Below, in pieces: positions 1 through 7,741 of a DNA stretch of 64,000 nucleotides. Position 1 is the first letter of the stretch. Each line of letters opens with the position of its first letter. Origin of the DNA: Marinobacterium ramblicola (GTDB lineage: Bacteria > Pseudomonadota > Gammaproteobacteria > Pseudomonadales > Balneatricaceae); contig NZ_JAHREP010000006.1 of the NCBI RefSeq assembly GCF_019084545.1, forward strand, positions 152,696-216,695, read 5' to 3'. Both the position numbers and the translations under genes were made by a program. Below the pieces are notes generated by a model, which ran no database searches, was not told where the DNA came from, and saw only the letters and a program-made list of their open reading frames with translations.

Positions 1-19
1 AGGCTCGCGGTACTTGCCA

Positions 20-946
20 CTACCACTGCCCAAACTGGTCCACATTGTCCGCCGTGATCAGTTCGGGCGGTATCAACCATAGCTCCCGCTCCAGGGTATC
101 GCCTCTAATCAGCCGTACACCCAACTCGATCGCTCTCTTCGCGATCTCGCTGGGGAACTGTGCGGCTGTGGCACGCAGCAAGGTGTCGGCGTCCGGCAGG
201 CGCTGCAGCGCACGCGGAGCACCGTCGACACTGGCGATGATGAACTCGTGGCGCTGCGCCTCGTTCGCCGCCTGCTCGGCGCCCAGCGCCGTGGGATCGT
301 TGATGGTGAACACGGCGTCTATCTGCGGGAAGGCGGTCAGCAGATGTGTCATCTTTTCAAAGCCGCCCTCGAAGCTGCCACCGCCGTTCTGATCCATCGA
401 CATCAGCTCGATGCCGGTCTCCTGCGCCAGCCGGTTGCGGCATCCCTCGACACGCTCCAGCACCGAGGAGACCGGAGGACCGTTGATGATCACCACCCTG
501 CCGCTGCCGTTCAGCTGCCGTACCAGATAGTCGCAGGCGAGGCGCCCGGCAGCCGCGTTATCGGTGGTGACCGTGGCATCGGCACCGGCAGCCTGCACAT
601 CGACGGCGATAACATAGATACCCGCTTCATGTGCCCTTGCAATGGCGTCGTTCAGGCCATCGTAGCTGGCCGCCGAGAGCAGGATAAGATCCACGCCGGC
701 GGCGATGAAGCGGTCGATCTGCGCCGCCTGACGCTCCAGGTCATAGGCACTGGACATCACCTGTACCCGGACCTCATCGCCGATCTGCCGCCTTGCCTCC
801 TGCTCCGCCGCCCGGGCGATACGCTGGAAATAGGGGTTGCCCAGATCCGATACACTGACGCCGATCGATAGTGGCTCAGCCCAACCCAGCCGGGGCAGTA
901 CCAGCAATGAACAGAGACAGATCAGGACTGCACGCGCGCTCATCAA
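20..946 (-). CDS. Periplasmic sugar-binding protein (RbsB/TorT-like), likely sensor partner
   Basis: 308 residues. The N-terminus is a Sec signal peptide (hydrophobic core about residues 5-22, cleavage near GWA/EP). It is followed by a type I periplasmic-binding fold of the ribose-binding kind: ISVSDLGNPYF-like strand 1, repeated IGVSVSD...AAEQEA, VDLILLSAASYDG and TINDPTALGAEQAA. No ABC permease or ATPase gene is adjacent. Instead its start overlaps the stop of the upstream sensor kinase gene by 4 bases (ATGA), so the two are translationally coupled. By analogy with TorT-TorS and LuxP-LuxQ, I infer that it binds a sugar in the periplasm and reports it to the kinase rather than feeding a transporter. 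The ligand cannot be read from sequence. Family call is firm; the sensory role is inference from context. Confidence 0.85.
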   Translation of the reverse strand: MMSARAVLICLCSLLVLPRLGWAEPLSIGVSVSDLGNPYFQRIARAAEQEARRQIGDEVRVQVMSSAYDLERQAAQIDRFIAAGVDLILLSAASYDGLNDAIARAHEAGIYVIAVDVQAAGADATVTTDNAAAGRLACDYLVRQLNGSGRVVIINGPPVSSVLERVEGCRNRLAQETGIELMSMDQNGGGSFEGGFEKMTHLLTAFPQIDAVFTINDPTALGAEQAANEAQRHEFIIASVDGAPRALQRLPDADTLLRATAAQFPSEIAKRAIELGVRLIRGDTLERELWLIPPELITADNVDQFGQW

Positions 947-3573
947 GACTCCTTGTTTTCAGTGTTAGCCAAGGCGTCGGAAACCGCCCTGGCCAGGGCC
1001 TCACGATGGTAGGGTTTGGCCAGCACGAACTGCCCGACCGGCAGTCCGTAACGGCTGCTGAGCTGATCGGCAGGCAGGCCCGATGTCAGCAAAACCGGTA
1101 ACCCCGGCAGCATCTCGGCCACATCCCGGGCCAGGTGCAGGCCATTCTCCGCCGTGCCCAGATTGATATCGGTAAACACCAGCGCGAAGTCGGTCCGTTC
1201 GGTCAGGGCGGTGTAGGCGGCCTCGATGCTCACCACCGACTCGACCCGATAGCCCAGCGAGTCCAGCATATCCTCCGCCATGTCACGCACCGGCTGGTCA
1301 TCCTCAACCAGCAGCACCCACTCTCCCCGGCCGCTCGGCAGCGCTCCCTGGTCATCTTGGTCATGCTCCTGCGGCCTCAAATCGGTCACCCGCGGCAGTA
1401 AGATGTCGATCCGGGTGCCTTCGCCCAACTGGCTATGGATCCGAATATCGCCTTGGGACTGCTTGACGAAGCCATACACCATACTAAGGCCGAGGCCGCT
1501 GCCCTCGCCCACCTCCTTGGTGGTGAAGAAGGGCTCGAACACTCGCGCCAGGTGAGTTTCGCTGATCCCGGCACCGGTATCCTGCACCCGCACCAACACC
1601 GCCTCATCGCCCGACTCCAGGCCGGCATTATCGACATGACAGGTCTCGAAACGCAGCTTTCCACCCTCAGGCATCGCCGCCGCACTGTTGATCGCGAGAT
1701 TGAGCAGCGCGTTCTCCAGTTGCCCCGGATCCACATTGACCAGCCAGGGGGTAGCATTCAGGGTCAGATCGATCTCAATGGCCGGCCCGACACTGTACTC
1801 GATCAGATCGAGCATCTCGCCAATCAGCCGGTCCACATCGATGGTCTCCGGCTGCAGGCGCTGCTTGCGCGCAAACGCCAGCAGACGCTGGGTCAGGCCG
1901 CCACCGCGCTCGGCCGCCGCCAGCGCCCGCCGCGCGTTGTTGACCGCCTTGCTGTCCGGCTCCAACCGGGTTTCCAGCAGTTGCAGGTTGCCGATAATCG
2001 CCGCCAGCAGGTTGTTGAAGTCATGCGCAACACCGCCGGTCAGTTGCCCCAGCACCTCCATCTTCTGCGATTGCCGCAGCTGCTCCTCGATCGCCTTGCG
2101 CTCGGTCAGGTCGCTGTACAGGGTCACGAAGCCACCGCCGGGAAGGGGTGAACTGCGAAACTCGACGATCCGGCCGTCAGCGAAGTGCCGTTCGAACCGC
2201 TGCACCCGTTCGCGACGCAGCGAATTAAGCTCATCGCGATCGAGCGCAACGCCGTCGAGCGCCCAGCTGTCCCGCGCCTCTTCCGCCAGCAGCTCCTGTA
2301 CCTGCTCCAAGGTGGCGCCGGGCTCCAGCTTGTCGGCCGGCAGGCTCAGGATCTCCGCATAGCGCGGATTCCAGGCCAGCAGCCGCCCCTCGCCGTCGAA
2401 CACGCTCAAACCGTCATTGATATTGTTGAACACTGTCTCCAGCAGCCGGCTCTGTTCACGCAGCGATTGGCTGATACGCGCAATCTCCACCGCGTTCTCG
2501 CGGAACACCTGAAACGCACGCGCCAGGTCGCCGATCTCGTCGATACGCTCCACCGCCGGGGTCTGCTGATCGGTGTCTCCCGCCGCGAGCCGCGTCATCA
2601 AGCCGGTGACGGCACCGAGATCCCGTGCCAGCAAGCGCACCACCCAGATACCGCCCAATGCAACCGTGATCCCCAGCAGGGTGATGATCAGGATGCCACT
2701 CTTACCGGAGGCCACGGCGATGCCGACACGCCGGCTCTGCTGCTCGATCCGGCTCTCCACATGGTCGACAAAACGACCGACTTCGGTACTCAGCTGTTCA
2801 CTGATCGCCCGCGTTGAGGCCAGCAGAAAGGCACTGCGCTGTTCCAGCTCCAGTTGATTCATACGCAACTGAAACAGGTTGCCCTCGCCGGATCCGATCC
2901 GCTCCAGCTGATCGACCGCGACCTGGTCATAAGCGCCCGTTTTGAGTAGCGCCAAGGCACTGCCGTAACGCTGTTGCAGCAGATCAAGTTCCGCCGGGTT
3001 GTTGACCTGCGCCGCCAGCATCAGCCGCTCCGCCAGCTGCACAACCGGGGCGTGCTGGGGATCCTCCCCATAGCGGGACGCCAGGGTACCGAGCTGGTAT
3101 TCGGACTGTCTCAGATCCTCGCGCAGAAACAGTCGCTGCCGCGTCAGCTCAACCAGATCGTTCACCGTGCGCTCCAGTTGCAGGAGCAGGGTCTGCAGCC
3201 TGGGCGCGGCCGCATCCAGTTGCGGAATCGCACCGGCCAAGGCCAATACTTTTGCAATGCGATCACGCAGGTTCTGGCTTTCGCCCTGCAACAGGAAGGG
3301 GCTGCTGGCATTGGCCACATAGGGCGCAACCGCCGCCAGGTTGGCGGTGCGTTCGGCCAGCTCCAGGGAGCGCGAAATATCGGGCAGCGCCTGCTCTTCG
3401 AACTGACTGAGCGCAGTGCCGGTGTTACTGAGTCCGGCCCAGCCGACCAGGGCAATGGCCAGCGTCGCGCCAAGCAGAACGCTGAATGCGATCAGCAGCC
3501 GCGTACGTACCCGGAGGCCGCGCCACAACCGGCTCGCGGCTTTTTGCCTGGCAGAGGATGAGGCGTCGTTCAA
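943..3573 (-). CDS. Hybrid sensor histidine kinase (HAMP-PAS-HisKA-HATPase-REC)
   Basis: 876 residues. Domains in order: first membrane segment about 27-48, a helical periplasmic sensor of about 240 residues, second membrane segment about 290-315, HAMP about 316-368, PAS about 375-490, then a dimerisation domain with phospho-accepting His517 in VAHDFNNLL. The ATPase domain shows N box NALLNLAINSA, G1 DTGAGIS and G2 GSGLGLS. A C-terminal receiver domain follows (LLVEDDQPVRD, aspartate in FTDINLG, lysine in LAKPY). The long helical periplasmic region without a ligand-fold domain suits a TorS-like kinase that docks a separate binding protein, here the gene it overlaps downstream. The response-regulator gene ends 10 bases upstream of it, giving an operon of regulator, kinase and binding protein. 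A phosphorelay is implied, but no HPt domain is visible in the protein. Confidence 0.92.
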   Translation of the reverse strand: MNDASSSARQKAASRLWRGLRVRTRLLIAFSVLLGATLAIALVGWAGLSNTGTALSQFEEQALPDISRSLELAERTANLAAVAPYVANASSPFLLQGESQNLRDRIAKVLALAGAIPQLDAAAPRLQTLLLQLERTVNDLVELTRQRLFLREDLRQSEYQLGTLASRYGEDPQHAPVVQLAERLMLAAQVNNPAELDLLQQRYGSALALLKTGAYDQVAVDQLERIGSGEGNLFQLRMNQLELEQRSAFLLASTRAISEQLSTEVGRFVDHVESRIEQQSRRVGIAVASGKSGILIITLLGITVALGGIWVVRLLARDLGAVTGLMTRLAAGDTDQQTPAVERIDEIGDLARAFQVFRENAVEIARISQSLREQSRLLETVFNNINDGLSVFDGEGRLLAWNPRYAEILSLPADKLEPGATLEQVQELLAEEARDSWALDGVALDRDELNSLRRERVQRFERHFADGRIVEFRSSPLPGGGFVTLYSDLTERKAIEEQLRQSQKMEVLGQLTGGVAHDFNNLLAAIIGNLQLLETRLEPDSKAVNNARRALAAAERGGGLTQRLLAFARKQRLQPETIDVDRLIGEMLDLIEYSVGPAIEIDLTLNATPWLVNVDPGQLENALLNLAINSAAAMPEGGKLRFETCHVDNAGLESGDEAVLVRVQDTGAGISETHLARVFEPFFTTKEVGEGSGLGLSMVYGFVKQSQGDIRIHSQLGEGTRIDILLPRVTDLRPQEHDQDDQGALPSGRGEWVLLVEDDQPVRDMAEDMLDSLGYRVESVVSIEAAYTALTERTDFALVFTDINLGTAENGLHLARDVAEMLPGLPVLLTSGLPADQLSSRYGLPVGQFVLAKPYHREALARAVSDALANTENKES

Positions 3574-3583
3574 CGCTGCGCCC

Positions 3584-4378
3584 TCAGCACTGCATCACCG
3601 CTTCACTGAACTGATATCCGATACCACGCTCGGTACGGATATAGCGCGGCTGGCGGGGGTTGGGCTCGATCTTGCGGCGCAGGCGCAGTATCAGTACATC
3701 GATGGTGCGATCGAACACTTCGGTATCCATTCCCCGTGTCGCTTCCAGCAGTTGCTCCCGGCTAAGCACACGACCATGGGCCTTGACCAGCGCTTCCAGC
3801 AGGGTGAACTCGGCACTGGTCAGCGGTTCCGGCTTGCCATCAGGACGCGTCAGCACACGGGCGGAGAGATCCAGAATCCAGCCATCGAAGCTCAGGCGCT
3901 CGTGACGGTATTGATCGTCGCGAGAGGCGGGGCCACTCAACTCCGTGGTACGACGCAGCATGGCACGCACCCGCGCCACCAGTTCACGGTTGTTGAACGG
4001 CTTCATCAGGAAATCGTCAGCAGCGATCTCGAGTCCGAGGATGCGGTCGGTTTCATCGCCCTTGCCGGTCAGCATCATGATCGGAATGCTGGAACGTTGA
4101 CGCAGCTCCTTCGCCAGTTGCATGCCATCCTCCCCTTTCAGGCGCAGATCCAGAATCACCAGCGAAAATACCGACTCACTCAGCGCAGCTCTCATCTCGT
4201 TTCCGCCGGAGGCGGTATGCACCTCGTAGCCGCTATCCTCCAGCAGGTCCTGCAGCAGTTCCCGCATATCGGCTTCATCGTCGACCACCAGAATTCGAAA
4301 ACGGATACGGTCTGTAGCTGTCCGGTCGGAAACGGTACGATCCGGCGAAACAGAGTCCATCGGGGCGGGATTGGACAT
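3584..4378 (-). CDS. OmpR-family DNA-binding response regulator
   Basis: 264 residues from the ATG at 4378. This start is preceded by an AGAGGAG ribosome site. An upstream in-frame ATG would run back through a dispersed repeat and has no such site. The receiver domain shows ILVVDDE, phospho-acceptor Asp77 in LVILDLRL, Thr in MMLTGKG and Lys in FLMKPF. The C-terminal winged helix has the OmpR pattern (LTSAEFTLLEAL, GRVLSREQLLE, RTIDVLILRLRRKIE, IRTERGIGYQF). It is the first gene of the operon with the hybrid kinase and the periplasmic binding protein, so it is the likely output of that sensor. A possible target is the porin promoter at about 7270-7300, which has four direct repeats at 9-10 base spacing. 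That link is inference. Confidence 0.92.
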   Translation of the reverse strand: MSNPAPMDSVSPDRTVSDRTATDRIRFRILVVDDEADMRELLQDLLEDSGYEVHTASGGNEMRAALSESVFSLVILDLRLKGEDGMQLAKELRQRSSIPIMMLTGKGDETDRILGLEIAADDFLMKPFNNRELVARVRAMLRRTTELSGPASRDDQYRHERLSFDGWILDLSARVLTRPDGKPEPLTSAEFTLLEALVKAHGRVLSREQLLEATRGMDTEVFDRTIDVLILRLRRKIEPNPRQPRYIRTERGIGYQFSEAVMQC

Positions 4379-4859
4379 TACCACTCCTCTTTTATAGTTA
4401 TGTACAGGATGTACGGTATGCCGCGGGCGCATGGATGCGCAGGAGCGGCCATGTACAGGATGTACGCATGTACAGGCGTCCTTACATAGCACAGCTCAGC
4501 GTCGACAAAATTTCAATTGTTACAAAACCTGTAATTTTATAACGTCATTTTTTACGACTTCATTTTCACGTTACTGTAGTATGCTTCCAAAAGCGGCCCA
4601 ATCGGTGCGAGACAATCAACCTCGCCAGGCGAAGAATCCGCGACCCATCGTAACCGGACAGCCAGGAAGACGGGATCACTACTTGGTTGTTCAGGATATC
4701 GATGTAGTAACATTACACAACATAACAATAAGTAGAGTTTGTCATGTCCAGTGATACTCCTTTCCAGATCCAGCAATGCCTCCAAGAACCGTTCGTCGTT
4801 GACATCAGTTTAGTTCGCGTCACGCCAGACCGGGTCGCGCCAGACGGGAGGAGATTGTC
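4379..4859. other. Intergenic region between divergent regulator genes
   Basis: 481 bases without a gene. It carries one copy of the dispersed inverted repeat (4400-4465), followed by a partial echo of its GTACAGG core at 4469-4476, then an AT-rich stretch (about 4500-4580) where promoters for the two divergent regulator genes would be expected. I see no clear operator. A weak TGTAATTTTATAAC at about 4530 resembles a HexR box in one half only. Confidence 0.5.
4400..4465 (+). repeat. 66-bp inverted-repeat element, copy A
   Basis: The element begins and ends with the same 15-base unit, ATGTACAGGATGTAC, and has a GC-rich core containing GCCGCGGGC and GCATGGATGC. Its reverse complement recurs at 5939-6004 with only two differences in 66 bases. 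This copy lies 22 bases upstream of the response-regulator start codon. The two copies face each other and bracket one LacI-type gene. Confidence 0.9.
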
Positions 4860-5936
4860 ATGACGGAGAAGGAAACCGAACTTCGTCGTCTGACGATCAA
4901 AGATGTCGCCCGCCATCTCGGTGTTTCAGCCGCCACCATCTCCAACGCCTTCAACCGACCGGATCAACTGTCGGTTCAGTTGCGGGAGAGAATACTGCAT
5001 GAGTGCAAGATCCTCGGCTATCGCAGTCCCGGCCTGCCCCCTCGTTCCCCCCGCCCCGGGCGGGTCGGGATCGTCGGCGTGGTGTTGTCCGACTGCCTCT
5101 CCTACAACCTGAAAGACACCGTTGCCAACCAGTTCCTGACCGGACTGACGGAAGAGCTCGACAGGGCCCAGCTCAACCTGCTGATGCTCTCCGCCAAGGA
5201 GATAGACAGCGGCTGCCAGTTCCGGCAGCACGAAGCGATGGTGGACGGCTTCATCATCTACGGCCAGATGAATAACCGCCAGGCGTATGATCAACTGATC
5301 CGGCAACGCAAGACCCTGATCAGCGTCGACTGCACCATTGAAGAGAACAGCAGCATCCAGAGCGACGATTTCGGCGGCGCCCTTGTCGGCGCCCGCCATG
5401 CCCTGATGCACCGGCCACAGCGGGTGGGCGTGCTCGGGCTCAGGCTGATCGACTCCCGGCATGTCTGTCGCGTCTATGATCCGGGCGAGCTGTTCGACGA
5501 AAGCGAGTCGATCTCGGTCCAGCGTCTGAGCGGCTATCGCGCGGCCTTTGCCGAGCGGAACCGGCAACTCCTGCACGACTGCATCTGGAATATCCCCGTC
5601 AACAACCATGCCTGCGCCCAGCAAGCGGCACGCGAAGCCCTGCTGTGCAACCCCAGGCCCGAACTGCTGCTGTGCATGAGCGATACCATTGCGATCGCTG
5701 CGCTGCAGGAGGCGCAGAAGCTCGGCATCCGGGTTCCCGAAGAGCTGAAGATCGTCGGTTTCGACGGTATTCCGGAAGCGCTGAACTGCTACCCCTCCCT
5801 GACCACCGTGCAGCAGAACAGTATCGAGAAGGGCCGACAGGCGGGCAGGCTGTTTCTAGATGCTCAGGAGAACAAGCATATCGTGCTGCCGACGGAACTG
5901 CTGATCGGCGGCAGTTGCCCACGACCGTCTACCTGA
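4860..5936 (+). CDS. LacI-family transcriptional regulator
   Basis: 358 residues, preceded by a GGGAGGAG ribosome site. The N-terminal LacI helix-turn-helix is clear (LTIKDVARHLGVSAATISNAF, residues about 11-31, then hinge). A periplasmic-binding-like effector domain follows (VGIVGVVLSD, DGFIIYGQ, VGVLGLRLID, KIVGFDGIPEA). The gene stands alone between two copies of an inverted 66-bp repeat, the second starting 3 bases after its stop. Its neighbours are an outer-membrane porin and the pgi-sugar kinase pair, so a role in repressing sugar-uptake genes is plausible. The effector is not known. The absence of any adjacent permease makes the target uncertain. Confidence 0.9.
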   Translation: MTEKETELRRLTIKDVARHLGVSAATISNAFNRPDQLSVQLRERILHECKILGYRSPGLPPRSPRPGRVGIVGVVLSDCLSYNLKDTVANQFLTGLTEELDRAQLNLLMLSAKEIDSGCQFRQHEAMVDGFIIYGQMNNRQAYDQLIRQRKTLISVDCTIEENSSIQSDDFGGALVGARHALMHRPQRVGVLGLRLIDSRHVCRVYDPGELFDESESISVQRLSGYRAAFAERNRQLLHDCIWNIPVNNHACAQQAAREALLCNPRPELLLCMSDTIAIAALQEAQKLGIRVPEELKIVGFDGIPEALNCYPSLTTVQQNSIEKGRQAGRLFLDAQENKHIVLPTELLIGGSCPRPST

Positions 5937-5938
5937 CC

Positions 5939-6004
5939 GTACATCCTGTACATCGCCGCTCCCGCGCATCCATGCGCCCGCGGCATACCGTACATCCTGT
6001 ACAT
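5939..6004 (-). repeat. 66-bp inverted-repeat element, copy B
   Basis: Reverse complement of the element at 4400-4465, matching at 64 of 66 positions (differences in the GCGC(A/G)GG and GGC(C/G) core). It begins 3 bases after the stop codon of the LacI-type gene and ends directly against the T-run of the porin terminator. Confidence 0.9.
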
Positions 6005-6036
6005 AAAAAACGGAGAGCTGTTGGACAGGCTCTCCG
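6005..6036 (-). terminator. Rho-independent terminator of the porin gene
   Basis: On the minus strand, an inverted repeat CGGAGAGC / GCTCTCCG with a loop of about 10 bases is followed directly by TTTTTT. It lies about 95 bases after the porin stop codon. It would also help insulate the convergent LacI-type gene. Confidence 0.8.
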
Positions 6037-6129
6037 CACAGGAAAGGGTCGAAAATACGACTTGAGGCAAACGATAGAACCGGAGCAGGAAGGGGGTCTG
6101 ATCCGATTCTATTGCGCCTGGGTACGCGA

Positions 6130-7104
6130 TTAGAAGGTGTAGTTGAAGCGTACGCGTACGGCGTTGGTTTGATCGCTTACCGCATCGCTTACGCCGTCCG
6201 CAGTGGAGGTGGAGCCGGCAAAGGTTACCGACGCGTTGTCGATATCGAACAGCGGCACGGTGTAAGCCACATAAGCGGTGGTCACGTCAGTATCGGCCAT
6301 ATCGAGCTGAGAGTAGATCAGGCCCGCACCGAAGTTGCCGTACGTCATGTTGGCGGCGTAGGAATCGGTCTCTTCGTCGGTATTGTTGTCCTCGCCATGC
6401 GTGGCGGACAGGTTGATCGCGGCAGCACCCACATTAAAGCTGGTGGTCAGCGCAAAACCCTCCTGATCGACATCACCTCCGGCAGCCAGATCATAGCTGA
6501 CACGCTCGTAACCGGCGGTCACACTAAAGCCGTCGCCCATGAAGGTCACGGCCGGACGCACACCGCCAAACGCCGTGGTGTCGTCGCCGCCCACTTCGGG
6601 GTCACCGAACACGGTGCCCAGTTCGAACTTAATGCTCTCACTGGCATTGAAATGCAGCGCCAGCTGGCCACCGCCATCGCCGATACGACCGCGCGCCTTG
6701 TTGGCTTCATAAACGGAAACTTCGTCGCCGCCGGCATGAACGATCAGGGTGTCCTTACCCAGCGGGAACAGGTTGACCGCTTCAAAGCGCCCGCCCTGCA
6801 GATCCCAAGTCGAGTTGCCGAACTGAATCCAGGCATCATCAACATCGGTTTCGCCATCGGTGTTCAGCAGGACAGTACCGCGCCCCTGAACGAAGTAGCC
6901 GCCCTTCTCGTGGCGACCGAAGGCGTTGACCTCAACACGACCGTTCTGGTCATAGGTGGTATCCGCATTTTCAGCATCGACCGCATCGGTGTTCAATTCG
7001 ATGTTGGCATCGAAGCTCACTTCTGCCATCGCCTGACTGGCCATTGCAGCCAGAACAGCGGCGCCCAAAATCTGCTTTACATAACGGCTCTTATTTTTAT
7101 TCAC
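6130..7104 (-). CDS. Outer-membrane beta-barrel porin
   Basis: 324 residues with a GTG start preceded by GGAGCGAGAGAG. A Sec signal peptide (about residues 1-27, cleavage after AMA) is followed by alternating polar/aromatic strands typical of a barrel and a C-terminal aromatic residue (VRFNYTF), the signature read by the Bam assembly machinery. Its placement beside sugar regulators, glucose-6-phosphate isomerase and a sugar kinase suggests a carbohydrate-uptake porin, but no family with known substrate is recognised. A terminator lies just downstream. The promoter region holds phased TTAAG repeats that could bind an OmpR-type regulator. Confidence 0.8.
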   Translation of the reverse strand: MNKNKSRYVKQILGAAVLAAMASQAMAEVSFDANIELNTDAVDAENADTTYDQNGRVEVNAFGRHEKGGYFVQGRGTVLLNTDGETDVDDAWIQFGNSTWDLQGGRFEAVNLFPLGKDTLIVHAGGDEVSVYEANKARGRIGDGGGQLALHFNASESIKFELGTVFGDPEVGGDDTTAFGGVRPAVTFMGDGFSVTAGYERVSYDLAAGGDVDQEGFALTTSFNVGAAAINLSATHGEDNNTDEETDSYAANMTYGNFGAGLIYSQLDMADTDVTTAYVAYTVPLFDIDNASVTFAGSTSTADGVSDAVSDQTNAVRVRFNYTF

Positions 7105-7741
7105 GACTCTCTCGCTCCATAACTACGGGATTCGTGCCGGCAGGAGAACACCTCCTACGGCAGGCAGATACCGATCAGGATCGGATGATGCCAAACCGGC
7201 CAGCGTCGAGAATCGATGTTAAAAGCCGTTGGATGTGAGACTCAACAAAAAGTTGCTAAACTTACATACTTAATTTACTTAAACAATCTTAAACAGACTT
7301 AATAGCAAGATATTTTAGGTATTTTTACATTTATAGCAATTTCAAGCGCATGCGGCTCAATCACAGGAATCGACAGCGAACAGCGCCGCCGCAAGGCCCT
7401 TGATAGAAATCCGCCCCAAAAGAGAGAGCATCCCCACGCAACACCACCTGTACAAAAGCCGATTAAAACCGATACGAATTTGCTTTTATTACATATTAAT
7501 CGTAAAAAAACTCACCAAAATGGCATGCCATATATGTACTTTTACTACATTCGTGATAGCCTAATTCTCAGGTCCCAGTAATTGATGGCGCCGGGCAACC
7601 CAAGCCAACCCCAAGCCCCAGCCGCCATCTATTACAACTGTTACAACGGAAGGGTCGGCACGACATTCTCCGTTTACTTGTTGACGCTATAACCCTGAGA
7701 ACCGGAGCACTCGCCTCCAAAACAGAACAAGAGATCGCGCC
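7105..7741. other. Divergent promoter region, porin / pgi
   Basis: 637 bases without a gene. It holds phased TTAAG repeats at 7268-7302, a long AT-rich stretch (about 7250-7345 and 7480-7560) and a perfect 12-base palindrome ATGGCATGCCAT at 7520-7531. The palindrome could be a LacI-family operator but is short enough to be chance. No small ORF with a ribosome site was convincing. Confidence 0.5.
7268..7302 (-). promoter_or_regulatory. Phased direct repeats, candidate OmpR-type operator
   Basis: Read on the minus strand, TTAAG occurs four times with starts 10, 10 and 9 bases apart, so all copies face the same side of the helix. They lie about 165-200 bases upstream of the porin start codon. 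Direct repeats at about one helical turn are the usual binding pattern of OmpR-family regulators. The binding protein is not identified. Confidence 0.45.

Noticed and set aside
1280..2362. Plus-strand ORFs opposite the sensor kinase
   Set aside because: They mirror a GC-rich coding region, have no domain pattern and no ribosome sites.
4379..4492. N-terminal extension of the response regulator to an upstream ATG
   Set aside because: It would translate through the dispersed 66-bp repeat and lacks a ribosome site, while the ATG at 4378 has AGAGGAG.
4526..4540. HexR-like half site TGTAATTTTATAAC between the two regulator genes
   Set aside because: Only one half fits the palindrome; not enough to claim an operator.
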